Both the position numbers and the translations under genes were made by a program. DNA of 64,000 nt, taken from the NCBI GenBank assembly GCA_009360345.1, contig SPDP01000001.1, forward strand, positions 1,550,001 through 1,614,000, in the 5' to 3' direction. Numbering within the stretch: the stretch's first letter is position 1; each line of letters begins with the position of its first letter. The DNA is from Alcaligenaceae bacterium SAGV5. Lineage in GTDB: Bacteria; Pseudomonadota; Gammaproteobacteria; Burkholderiales; Burkholderiaceae_B. The notes under the pieces are model-generated. The model saw only the letters and a list, made by a program, of their open reading frames with translations. It was not told the origin of the DNA and made no database searches. Shown here piece after piece: positions 33,563 to 41,785 of this stretch.

Positions 33563-34756
33563 TCAGTCCGCCATTCCGGGAGACTGCTCGACGGGTAGCG
33601 GGTCGTCGGCGGCCACGGTCACGACGCGGTCCCGCCCCATCGCCTTGGCCGAATAAAGTGCGGCGTCGGCCCGGGCCATCAGGCTCGTCAGCGGCTCGCC
33701 AGAGCGGTATTGGTCGACCCCCGCGCTGAACGTGACCTTGAGCTTGCGCCCCGGCAGCGCGCTTTCGGCCTGTGCGACCCTGGCGCGCAGCCGATCCAGC
33801 ATCTTGACCGCAGCCGGCAGGGACGTGTCGGGACAAAGGACGGCGAACTCTTCGCCGCCCAGCCGGCCGAACCCGTCGCCGGCGCGCAGGTTGCCGGCCA
33901 CCACCCCGGTGAAATGGGCCAGCACCCGGTCTCCCGCCGCATGCCCGTAGGTATCGTTGATGTTCTTGAAGTGATCGATGTCGATGATGGCCAGCACCAG
34001 CGGACGCCCGGAACGCGACGCGGTGCGGGCAGCGGCCTCGGCCTGCGCGAGAAACGCGCGCCGGGCCAGGATGCCTGTCAGCTCGTCCAGGTTCGCCAGC
34101 CGTTCGAGCCTGTGGGCCAGGCGGTCATGGGTCAGCAGCACCATGCCGATCGACAACCAGGGCAGCGCCAGCACGCCCAGCGCCAGGAACGCGATGTTGA
34201 CGGGCGTCGATTGCAGCAACTCCGCCTGCCGCACCCACCCGATGCCATAGGCGAGGCCCCTGCCCATGTGGCCGATCATGCCCAGGCACGCGCCTATGCT
34301 GACGAACCAGTAGGCATAGTGCGGCCGGGCAAGCGGCCGGGCCATGAACACGATCCTGGCGACCACGATATAGGCATAGGTGTAGAACACCGACACCAGC
34401 GCGATGCGGATGTTGACGTCGGGCACGGCATAGGTCCAGTAGGCCATGCCCGCCAGCAGCGCCAGCAAGACGCCATACTCGGCGTACCGCACGGGCCGCA
34501 GGCCGACGAACTGCCTGCACCCCTGCAGGATGAGCAGCATCGCCACGGCCAGCAGTTGATTGGAGACGAGTATCGTCAGCCAACGGGGGCCTACGCTCTG
34601 GAGCAGGAACAGGGCCAGCGCCACGATGGCCAGCGCGCTGGCGGTGAACCAGCGCCTGACGCCCGGGATCGCGGTAGGCAGCAGCGAACCCAGCACCGCC
34701 GTGCTCATGATGGCGGAGAATATCGTGACGAAAATGACGCTGATCGGGTCTAGCAT
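33563..34756 (-). CDS. membrane diguanylate cyclase (GGDEF)
   Basis: 397 residues. The first 210 hold about six or seven hydrophobic segments (for example FVTIFSAIMSTAVLGSLLPT and LGVLALPWLSIGMVLL), forming a membrane sensory module. A GGDEF domain follows: NLDELTGILARRAFLAQA, IIDIDHFKNINDTYGHAAGD, the active-site GGEEF near residue 315, and RADAALYSAKAMGRDRV. An I-site (RAGD, five residues before GGEEF) is present, so product inhibition is expected. It makes cyclic di-GMP at the inner membrane. It is convergent with the LysR gene (47 nt) and monocistronic as far as seen. Confidence 0.93.
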   Translation of the reverse strand: MLDPISVIFVTIFSAIMSTAVLGSLLPTAIPGVRRWFTASALAIVALALFLLQSVGPRWLTILVSNQLLAVAMLLILQGCRQFVGLRPVRYAEYGVLLALLAGMAYWTYAVPDVNIRIALVSVFYTYAYIVVARIVFMARPLARPHYAYWFVSIGACLGMIGHMGRGLAYGIGWVRQAELLQSTPVNIAFLALGVLALPWLSIGMVLLTHDRLAHRLERLANLDELTGILARRAFLAQAEAAARTASRSGRPLVLAIIDIDHFKNINDTYGHAAGDRVLAHFTGVVAGNLRAGDGFGRLGGEEFAVLCPDTSLPAAVKMLDRLRARVAQAESALPGRKLKVTFSAGVDQYRSGEPLTSLMARADAALYSAKAMGRDRVVTVAADDPLPVEQSPGMAD

Positions 34757-34822
34757 GGCACGTTGCAGGGGTCCGCGCGGTGACCGGGCCCGCGCGTGAG
34801 AGCCGCCCGATCATATAGCATT

Positions 34823-36019
34823 TCAGGCCGGTTCCCGGGCGGGTCCGGGAAGTCCCGCGTCGCTTCCCCGCGCCGCCGCCCCGCGGTGGCGCGCCAGATG
34901 GGCCCGGTCATCCAGGCTGGAGAACAGCACCGCCAGCACGATGCCCGCGGCGGCGCCTGCGACGGTATCGAATACGCGCTCGATCGCCATGTTCCCGGCC
35001 ATGGCGGGCGCGGCCATGTGGGTCATCAGGAGGGCCATGGGCGTCACGGTGATCTGTCCCAGCGCATAGTTGTAGCCGATGATGATCTCGGTCACGAACT
35101 GGAATAGCGCGATCAGGCCCACCACCACCCAGAACGAGGGCGACTGCGCCAGGATGGCGCCGGCCACGCCCGCGCCCACCACGGTGCCGGCCATCCGCTG
35201 CAGCGCGCGGCTCATCGTGATGTGCAGGTGCCCGCCCTGCATGACGGCGGTCGCGCCTATGGCCGCCCACGAGGGATGCTGCCAACCGGCCGCGTGCGCG
35301 AGCAGCGCGGCGACGGCCGCGCCCACGGCGATGCGGCCGGCGGCGATCAGCCGATGCGCCATGGGGCGGGGAGGATCGCTGGGAAAGGCGCCCGCGGCGG
35401 GCTCTTCGTGCCTGAGCCGATCGGTCAGGGCGCAGATGATCCAGGCCAGCATGCCGCCCCCGGCCGTGGCCGCGGCGCGCGCGAAAACCGCCTCCCAGGA
35501 CCCGGGCGCGCCCAGCGCCGCGCCGGCCGCGAACACGACGATGACGGCGCCCGGGCCGCCCAGGCTCCAGCTCGACACCGCCACAGTGGACACGCCGGCC
35601 ATCAGCGCCAGGACCAGCACCATCGCCGCCGGCGAAGCCCCCGCCTGGGCGGCCGCGGATGTCGCCAGCGTGGCCGCGGCCAGCAGGAAGGCGCTCAGGA
35701 AAACCGTCCTGCGGCGGCGCGCCCGCGAGGCGTAGCGGCCGAACAGCGAGGCCAGCGCGCCCAGCGCGCCGAAGCCCACCAGTTGCGGCCATGGCGAATG
35801 GTGGAAGCACACCAGGGCCACGACCACGGCCAAGGTCGCCTGCATCCCGGCCACCACGGCGTTGCGCAGGGACGGCGGCGCGGCCATGGCCAGGCTCTCT
35901 CCCAACTGGGCCGGGGTCAGCAGATAGCGCGCCGCGGTGGCGCGCGTCGTCCCATCCGGCGCGGCCGCCGCGCACACGCGGGCGGGCGCCGATGGACGGC
36001 GATCGTCTAGGTCAATCAT
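34823..36019 (-). CDS. FUSC-family inner membrane protein (aromatic acid exporter-like)
   Basis: 398 residues with two sets of transmembrane helices. The first is near residues 50-190 (AVVAGMQATLAVVVALVCFH onward), then a short loop with a charged LTDRLRHEEPAAGAF, and the second near 228-375 (GWQHPSWAAIGATAVMQGGH, ALQRMAGTVVGAGVAGAILA, FWVVVGLIALFQFVTEIIIG). The PSWAAIGATAVMQGG and R-x-x-GTxxG blocks are FUSC/YccS signatures. Relatives such as AaeB export aromatic acids. The start at 36019 (MIDLDD) was favoured; 36025 is an alternative. The gene stands alone. Confidence 0.8.
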   Translation of the reverse strand: MIDLDDRRPSAPARVCAAAAPDGTTRATAARYLLTPAQLGESLAMAAPPSLRNAVVAGMQATLAVVVALVCFHHSPWPQLVGFGALGALASLFGRYASRARRRRTVFLSAFLLAAATLATSAAAQAGASPAAMVLVLALMAGVSTVAVSSWSLGGPGAVIVVFAAGAALGAPGSWEAVFARAAATAGGGMLAWIICALTDRLRHEEPAAGAFPSDPPRPMAHRLIAAGRIAVGAAVAALLAHAAGWQHPSWAAIGATAVMQGGHLHITMSRALQRMAGTVVGAGVAGAILAQSPSFWVVVGLIALFQFVTEIIIGYNYALGQITVTPMALLMTHMAAPAMAGNMAIERVFDTVAGAAAGIVLAVLFSSLDDRAHLARHRGAAARGSDAGLPGPAREPA

Positions 36020-36123
36020 GGGCATTCCGAAAAAACCGCCACGTCCGCCGGGAGCTCCGGCGAAACGCGCGCGCACGCCGGGTACGGCACCTGCCGTCGC
36101 AACCGGGTATCGATGAAGGAACA

Positions 36124-36158
36124 GCCGAACGCGCCGCCCACGGGGCGGCGCGTTCGGC
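36124..36158. other. strong GC-rich hairpin in the FUSC/GST intergenic region
   Basis: The 315-bp gap between FUSC (start 36019) and the glutathione transferase (start 36335) contains a perfect 16-bp stem (36124-36139 with 36143-36158) around the three-base loop ACG. No T-run follows on either strand. Both genes point away from it, so it lies in the leaders rather than at a gene end. A leader structure or a terminator for an unseen transcript is possible. Confidence 0.55.
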
Positions 36159-36212
36159 CTGTCGGCGCCTGCGGCGATGCCCAGGCGCGGTATGTGTCCA
36201 TTCTACCGCAAA

Positions 36213-36230
36213 ACTAGGGTTTACCCTAGT
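36213..36230. promoter_or_regulatory. ACTAGGGT-TT-ACCCTAGT operator-like palindrome
   Basis: Eight-base arms separated by TT form an 18-bp operator-sized inverted repeat, 105 bp before the glutathione transferase start and 194 bp before the divergent FUSC start. It is the most symmetric short site in this gap. The binding protein is unknown. Confidence 0.5.
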
Positions 36231-36334
36231 ATCCTGACACCCGTATTGAACGGCTCCCAGGCCGGCCCGCCGGTAGAGCGTCGCCCGCCGGTGGGGGATA
36301 ATGGCCCGGACCCCACCAACCGGTACCGGCGCAC

Positions 36335-36961
36335 ATGACCATCGAACTCCACGCCTGGAACACCCCCAATGGCCGCAAGATCAGCGTGGCCCTGGAAGAA
36401 ATGGAACTGCCCTACGAAGTGGTGCCCGTCGATATCCGCAACGGGCAGCAGTTCGAGGCATCTTTCCTGCGGATCAGCCCCAACAACAAGATCCCCGCCA
36501 TCGTCGACCCCGACGGCCCCGACGGCGGACCGATCAGCGTGTTCGAATCCGGCGCCATCCTGTTCTACCTGGCGCGCAAGACCGGCAAGTTCCTGCCGGC
36601 CGACCTGCGCGCGCAGACCTCGGTCATGGAATGGCTGATGTGGCAGATGGGCGGCTTCGGTCCCATACCGGGGCAGGTCCATCACTTCCGCGCCGTGGCC
36701 GACGAGACCGACCGCCGCTACGGCCTGCAGCGGTTCAGCGTCGAAACGCACCGTCTGTACGGCGTGCTGGACACCCGCCTGGCCTCGGCCGACTACGTGG
36801 CGGGCGAACTATCCATCGCCGACTTCGCCATCCTGGGCTGGGCCTGGCGGCACGAGCGCCATCAGGTCGACCTGGCCACTTATCCGAACGTCGCGCGCTG
36901 GTATGCGGCGTTGATGGAACGGCCCGCCGTGCAGCGCGGCTTCGCCAGGAAGCTGGACTGA
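36335..36961 (+). CDS. glutathione S-transferase family protein (YfcG/YghU-like)
   Basis: 208 residues. The thioredoxin-like domain starts LHAWNTPNGRKISVALEEME, where TPNG is the Nu-class active-site loop (Thr/Asn instead of Tyr or Cys). NNKIPAIVDPDGPDGGPISV carries the cis-Pro and FESGAI the glutathione-binding Glu-Ser. The helical domain ends NVARWYAALMERPAVQRGF. YfcG and YghU act as glutathione-dependent disulfide or peroxide reductases. A longer relative with the same NNKIPAIVDPDGPDG block is at 55030. It is convergent with the SDR gene, 9 nt away. Confidence 0.92.
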   Translation: MTIELHAWNTPNGRKISVALEEMELPYEVVPVDIRNGQQFEASFLRISPNNKIPAIVDPDGPDGGPISVFESGAILFYLARKTGKFLPADLRAQTSVMEWLMWQMGGFGPIPGQVHHFRAVADETDRRYGLQRFSVETHRLYGVLDTRLASADYVAGELSIADFAILGWAWRHERHQVDLATYPNVARWYAALMERPAVQRGFARKLD

Positions 36962-36970
36962 CGCGCCCCG

Positions 36971-37738
36971 CTACACCGCCAGGCGCCCTCCGGCATCCAG
37001 CTGCACCAGTTCGCCGGTCAGCGCGGCTGGCCCGTGCACCAGCCACCAGACCGCCTCGGCGATCTCATCCGGCGTCTGCACCGACTTGAGCGGGTTCTTG
37101 GCGATCAGCGCGGCGCGCACGGTCTCGTAGCGTTCTCGCCCCATCCCGTTGATCAGCCAGTCGCCCTCGATGAAACCGGGCAGCAGCGCATTGACGCGGA
37201 CCTCGGGCGCCAGCACCCGCGCGAACGAGAACGTCATGGCGTTGAGCGCGCTCTTGGACGCGGCATAGGCCATGCTGGACCCCGTGCCGCGCAGCCCGCC
37301 GACCGAGGACATGTTGACGACCGAGGCATTGCCGGTCCGCCGCAGCAGGGCGGCCATGGCCCGCGTGACGACATAGACGCCCGCGACGTTGATGGCGAAC
37401 ACGCGCTGGAAGTCGTCGAACGACAGGCCGTCCAGGTTCTTGTGGTCATTGAAGGTCGTCACGGCCGCGTTGTTGACCAGCACGTCCAGGCGCCCCCAGC
37501 GCTGCTCGATGTCGCGCGCCATGGCGCGGCAGGCCTCGTCGCTGGTCACGTCGGCGCGGGCCACCAGCACATCGGCGGCGCCCAGCGTCCGGCACTCGGC
37601 GGCGACTGCCTCCGCCGCCGCCGCGTCCCGCGAATAATTGACGACGACACGCCAGCCCTGCTTGGCGAAGAACTTGATGGTGGCCGACCCCGCGCCGTTC
37701 CGGCCGGTGGCGCCGGTCACCAGGCAGACTTGCTCCAT
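36971..37738 (-). CDS. short-chain dehydrogenase/reductase
   Basis: 255 residues with an intact active site: VTGATGRNGAGSATIKFFAK (cofactor loop), VLVNNAAVTT (NNAA), VVNMSSVGG (catalytic Ser) and YAASKSALN (Tyr and Lys), ending LTGELVQLDAGGRL. It oxidises or reduces an alcohol or keto group, plausibly a 3-hydroxyacyl-CoA, as the last gene of a six-gene acyl-CoA operon that starts with the Bug gene at 42765. AGGGGAAAGC just before the ATG at 37738 fixes the start. It lies 11 nt after the CoA ligase stop. Confidence 0.9.
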   Translation of the reverse strand: MEQVCLVTGATGRNGAGSATIKFFAKQGWRVVVNYSRDAAAAEAVAAECRTLGAADVLVARADVTSDEACRAMARDIEQRWGRLDVLVNNAAVTTFNDHKNLDGLSFDDFQRVFAINVAGVYVVTRAMAALLRRTGNASVVNMSSVGGLRGTGSSMAYAASKSALNAMTFSFARVLAPEVRVNALLPGFIEGDWLINGMGRERYETVRAALIAKNPLKSVQTPDEIAEAVWWLVHGPAALTGELVQLDAGGRLAV

Positions 37739-37749
37739 GCTTTCCCCTC

Positions 37750-39339
37750 TCATGTCCAGTAAGGCTGGCGCAGTTCGCGCTTGAGCAGCTTGCCCAGCGC
37801 CGAGCGCGGCAGCTCGTTTCGATATTCCACGGCGGCCAGCCGCTGGGTGCGGCCGACCTGGCCATTCACCCACGCCTGCAGCGCCTCCGGATCCAGCGTG
37901 CTGCCCGGCTTGAGCACGACCAGCGCCAGCGGCGTCTCGCCCCATTGCTCGCTGGGAATGCCGATGACCGCCACGTCGGCCACCTCGGGATGGGCGGCGG
38001 CCACCGACTCCAGGTCGGTCGCATAGATGTTGAATCCGCCAGAGATGATCAGGTCCTTCTTTCGGTCCAGCAGGACCAGGAAGCCTTCCTCGTCGAAGCG
38101 GCCGATATCGCCGCTGCGATGGAAGGCGACGCCCGACTCGTCGCGCCAGTAGAAAGCCTCGGTGGCCCGCGGCTGCTTGTAGTAGCCCGCCATCATGTAC
38201 GGCGACCAGCCGACGATTTCTCCAACCTCGCCCTGCGCGAGCACCCGCCCGTCGTCGTCGACGATGCGCATGTCATGGTCCGGCGCCGGACGGCCGACCG
38301 TGCCCAGCTTGTCCGGAAACTCGTGGGCATCGAGCACGCAGCTGCATCCGCCCTCGGTCATGCCATAGATCTCGCGCAGCCCGCCCGGCCATTGCGCCAG
38401 GATCTGCGACTTGAGCCGGGCATCGAGCGGTGCGCCTGTGCATTGCTTGAGCACGAAGGCAGACAGATCGGTGCGCGCGAAGTCCTCGTGCGCGAGCAGG
38501 CGCTGGTACTGCACGGGCACCAGCATGGTGTGGGTGACCCCATGGGTGGCGCACAGCCGCAGATACCCGGCCGCGTCGAATTTGCGCATCAACACCGTCA
38601 GCCCGCCGTTGGCCACCGTGGCCAGCATGGGCTGCAGCGTGGTGTTCGAATACAGCGGAGTCGACAGCAGCATGACGCTGTCCGGCCCCAGCCCGAAGCT
38701 GCGGCGGTTGGCCTGCCTCGACCGCATGCCGTGATGGTGCAGGATGCCCTTGGGCTTGCCGGTGGTGCCCGAGCTGTAGATCAGATTGAAGGCCTGGTCG
38801 GCCCGGTGATCGACGGCAGGCGGCCGGCCGCCCCCGGCCAGCCAGTCGTCCCAGCCCAGCCAGCCGGGCGCCTGGAAATCCAGGGCGACGAGGCGATGGG
38901 GAAACGCGGAGGTCAATTCCGCTTCGACTTCCGCCAAGGTCGCGCGAGCGTCGGCATCGGCGACCAGCACCGTGGCGTCCGAATCGCCCAGCATGCCCAT
39001 CAGGGTCGCCGCCGTCGCGGACGTGGCCAGCGGCACCACGCAGGCGCCGGCCCGCACCACGCCGAAGAAGGCCTGGATCGCGCGCACACCGGGCGAGGCC
39101 AGCAAGGCGACCTTGCCATCGGACCCCACGCCCATGGCGGCGCACGCGGCGGCGACGCGGTCCGCCTGGCGAGCCAGTCCGGCCCAATCGAGCGCATCGC
39201 CGCCGCACACGAAGGCGGGCGCGCCGGGCCGCTCGGCCGCGTGGCGGGCGATCAGGGAAGGGAAGTCGACGAAGGGCTGCTGCGCCTGCCGCGCCAGGAT
39301 GTCGTGGACGTTCTGGATCATGGCGGCGTCACTCGTCAT
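37750..39339 (-). CDS. AMP-dependent acyl-CoA synthetase/ligase
   Basis: 529 residues of the ANL superfamily. The P-loop motif IYSSGTTGKPKGILHHHGM sits near residue 190, the A5 motif REIYGMTEGG near 325, and the A8 hinge FHRSGDIGRFDEEGFLVLLD with RKKDLIISGGFNIYATDLES near 420. The A10 catalytic lysine is in PRSALGKLLKRELR. It activates a carboxylic acid to its CoA ester with ATP, the entry reaction for the two MaoC proteins upstream. The start at 39339 overlaps the MaoC stop by 11 nt; an ATG at 39321 is an alternative. Confidence 0.92.
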   Translation of the reverse strand: MTSDAAMIQNVHDILARQAQQPFVDFPSLIARHAAERPGAPAFVCGGDALDWAGLARQADRVAAACAAMGVGSDGKVALLASPGVRAIQAFFGVVRAGACVVPLATSATAATLMGMLGDSDATVLVADADARATLAEVEAELTSAFPHRLVALDFQAPGWLGWDDWLAGGGRPPAVDHRADQAFNLIYSSGTTGKPKGILHHHGMRSRQANRRSFGLGPDSVMLLSTPLYSNTTLQPMLATVANGGLTVLMRKFDAAGYLRLCATHGVTHTMLVPVQYQRLLAHEDFARTDLSAFVLKQCTGAPLDARLKSQILAQWPGGLREIYGMTEGGCSCVLDAHEFPDKLGTVGRPAPDHDMRIVDDDGRVLAQGEVGEIVGWSPYMMAGYYKQPRATEAFYWRDESGVAFHRSGDIGRFDEEGFLVLLDRKKDLIISGGFNIYATDLESVAAAHPEVADVAVIGIPSEQWGETPLALVVLKPGSTLDPEALQAWVNGQVGRTQRLAAVEYRNELPRSALGKLLKRELRQPYWT

Positions 39340-39802
39340 AGACCAGCATCAGGAACTCCGCGACCAGCGCGGGGCGTTCCTTGCCTTCGATCTCTATCGT
39401 GCAGTCCGACACCACCCGCGTGGCGCCCTCCTGGCCCCCACCCTCGCCGCGCTCGACCGCCTTGATGCGCTGGCGCAAGCGTACGCGGTCGCCGACCTGG
39501 ACCGGATTGACGAAGCGGATCTTGTTGGTGCCGTAGTTCAGCCCGCGGCCCCGGTGCGTGATCGCATAGACCGAGCGGACCAGATAGGGAATGAGAGACA
39601 AGGTCATGAAGCCGTGCGCGATGGTCTTGCCATCCGGCATCTCGCGCCGCGCGCGCTCCACGTCCACGTGCAGCCAGTGATCGTCGCCCGAGATCCGGGC
39701 GAAATCGTCGATGCGCGACTGATCGATGGCCAGCCACTCGCTGACCCCTATTTCCTTGCCTATCCACGCCTTCAGATCGGCGGGACGGTCGAGAACCACC
39801 AT
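39329..39802 (-). CDS. MaoC-like (R)-enoyl-CoA hydratase
   Basis: 157 residues in a hot-dog fold. DFARISGDDHWLHVDVERAR near residue 33 has the hydratase Asp and His (D-x4-H), and KTIAHGFMTLSLIPYLV follows as in NodN/MaoC proteins. It adds water across the double bond of an enoyl-CoA. A second MaoC gene lies 57 nt upstream at 39860, and the ligase overlaps its end. The pair may act as two hydratases on different chain positions or as a heterodimer. Confidence 0.9.
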   Translation of the reverse strand: MVVLDRPADLKAWIGKEIGVSEWLAIDQSRIDDFARISGDDHWLHVDVERARREMPDGKTIAHGFMTLSLIPYLVRSVYAITHRGRGLNYGTNKIRFVNPVQVGDRVRLRQRIKAVERGEGGGQEGATRVVSDCTIEIEGKERPALVAEFLMLVYDE

Positions 39803-39859
39803 GACGACTCCCTGGGTTCGACTATCGATGAAAAAAACCGCCAGGGCCTGTGACAGGCC

Positions 39860-40351
39860 CTAGGCCGGCGCCCGCGCCGGCACCCGGCCCAGCGACACCA
39901 GCGACATCACGGCTTCGCCGTCCTGGTTGCGCACGGTGACGCGCGTGCGGATCATGCCCACGCCCGGACGGGACTTCGAACGCACGGTCTCGATCACCTC
40001 GCGCTCGACCACCAGCCTGTCGCCAGCCTTGACGGGCTTCGTCCACCGCAGCTCGTCAAGGCCCATGCCCACCATGGGCGTCTTGCCATAGCCGCCCGCC
40101 TCCAGGAAGACACGCATCGACAGCGCGGCGATCTGCCAGCCGCTGGCGATCAGCGCGCCGAAGGGGCCGGCCCGCGCCGCGTCGGGATCCATGTGCATGG
40201 GCTGCGGATCGTTGGCGCGGGCGAACGCGATGATCGCTTCCTCGGTGACCACCGTCGGGCCGCTGGTCCAGCGCTCTCCCACCTGGAAATCCTCGAAACA
40301 GCGGGCCTCCCCGCCGTTCGCGGCGGCCTGGGAGGAATTCGTAGTCGTCAT
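39860..40351 (-). CDS. MaoC-like dehydratase, second copy
   Basis: 163 residues. The hot-dog core shows FEDFQVGERWTSGPTVVTEE, then IAFARANDPQPMHMDPDAAR with the active-site Asp and His, and GALIASGWQIAALSMRVFLE. The late RSKSRPGVGMIRTRVTVRNQ is frequent in MaoC proteins of acyl-CoA clusters. It starts 3 nt after the aldehyde dehydrogenase stop. It is not a close duplicate of the 39329 gene: the two share only motif-level similarity, consistent with different substrates. Confidence 0.9.
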   Translation of the reverse strand: MTTTNSSQAAANGGEARCFEDFQVGERWTSGPTVVTEEAIIAFARANDPQPMHMDPDAARAGPFGALIASGWQIAALSMRVFLEAGGYGKTPMVGMGLDELRWTKPVKAGDRLVVEREVIETVRSKSRPGVGMIRTRVTVRNQDGEAVMSLVSLGRVPARAPA

Positions 40352-40354
40352 CAG

Positions 40355-41785
40355 TCAGTTTCCATAGCCGAGTATGGCTTTCACTTCGAGATATTCCTCG
40401 AATCCGAAAACACCGAATTCACGTCCGTTGCCGGACTGCTTGTAGCCGCCGAAAGGCAGGCTGCGGTCGAACGGCGCGCCGTTCAGATAGACGCGGCCGG
40501 CGCGGATCGCGTTGGCCACGCGCCGGGCCCGCTCCAGGTCCGGCGACTGCACGAACCCCGCCAGGCCGAATGGCGTGTCGTTGGCGATGGCGATGGCCTC
40601 GTCCTCGGTGTCGTAGTTCATGATGGACAGCACCGGGCCGAAGATCTCCTCGCGCGCGATCCGCATGTCGGGCGTGACGTCGCCGAACACCGTCGGCAGC
40701 ACGTAATAGCCGCGTTCGAGGCCTGGCGGACGGCCGGTGCCGCCAGCCACCAGCGCCGCGCCTTCGTCCATGCCCGAGCGGATCAGTGCCTGGACCTTGT
40801 CGAACTGCGCCTGGCTGACCAGCGGCCCCATGGTGGACGCCGGATCCAGCGGATCTCCCAGGCGTATCGCCTCGACCGCCTCGCGCGCCGCCGCGAACGC
40901 TTCATCGCGCCGTTCGCGCGGGATCAGCATGCGGGTGGGCGACTGGCAATTCTGGCCGGCGTTCGTGTTGCATGCGTGCACACCGGCGATCACGGCGGCC
41001 CGGAGGTCGGCATCGGGCAGGATGATGTTCGCGGACTTGCCGCCCAGCTCCTGCGCCACGCGCTTGACGGTCTCGGCCGCCAGCTTGGCCACCCTGACGC
41101 CCGCGCCCGTGGAGCCCGTGAACGACACCATGTCGACGCCGGGATGGCCGGCGATCGCCTCGCCCACGGTCGGCCCGTCGCCGTTGACCAGGTTGAAGAC
41201 CCCGGGCGGCAGTCCGGCCTCGTGCACGACCTGGGCGAACAGCAGCGAACTGAGCGGCGCGATCTCGCTGGGCTTGAGCACGACGGTACAGCCGGTCGCC
41301 AGCGCCGGCGCCACCTTGGAGGCCACCTGGTTGAGCGGCCAGTTCCAGGGCGTGATCAGCCCGCAGACGCCGATGGGCTCGCGCCGCACGATGCCGCTGC
41401 CCATGCGCTCCTCGAACGGGTAGTCGGCCAGCACGCGCACCGCCTCCTCGAAATGGAACAACGCGACGGTGGCCTGGCGCTCGGTGGAGAAGGTGATGGG
41501 CGCACCCATCTCCAGCGTCATCGTCCGCGCCAGTTCGGGCAATCGCGCGCGAAACCCCGCGACGATCCGTTCCAGCCAGCCCAGGCGCTCCCGCACGGTG
41601 GTCCCCGCATAGGCCGGAAACGCCCGCCGGGCGGCGCGCACCGCGCGGTCCACGTCTTCGGCCGCGCCCAGGCTGATGCGCGCGAAACGCTCTTCGGTGG
41701 CCGGGTTGACGACCTCCAGGCTTTTCGGCGCCACCGGGTCCACCCAGGCACCGTCGATATAGAACTTCGACGCGTCCATGGTCAT
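40355..41785 (-). CDS. NAD(P)-dependent aldehyde dehydrogenase
   Basis: 476 residues. The cofactor region reads ITPWNWPLNQVASKVAPALA, the catalytic Glu lies in QELGGKSANIILPDADL near residue 255, and the nucleophilic Cys in NAGQNCQSPTRM near 285. The late EEIFGPVLSIMNYDTEDEAI and GGYKQSGNGREFGVFGFEEY are standard. It oxidises an aldehyde to the acid that the downstream ligase could activate. Its ATG at 41785 overlaps the Bug stop (ATGA); an internal ATG at 41779 is also possible. Confidence 0.93.
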   Translation of the reverse strand: MTMDASKFYIDGAWVDPVAPKSLEVVNPATEERFARISLGAAEDVDRAVRAARRAFPAYAGTTVRERLGWLERIVAGFRARLPELARTMTLEMGAPITFSTERQATVALFHFEEAVRVLADYPFEERMGSGIVRREPIGVCGLITPWNWPLNQVASKVAPALATGCTVVLKPSEIAPLSSLLFAQVVHEAGLPPGVFNLVNGDGPTVGEAIAGHPGVDMVSFTGSTGAGVRVAKLAAETVKRVAQELGGKSANIILPDADLRAAVIAGVHACNTNAGQNCQSPTRMLIPRERRDEAFAAAREAVEAIRLGDPLDPASTMGPLVSQAQFDKVQALIRSGMDEGAALVAGGTGRPPGLERGYYVLPTVFGDVTPDMRIAREEIFGPVLSIMNYDTEDEAIAIANDTPFGLAGFVQSPDLERARRVANAIRAGRVYLNGAPFDRSLPFGGYKQSGNGREFGVFGFEEYLEVKAILGYGN

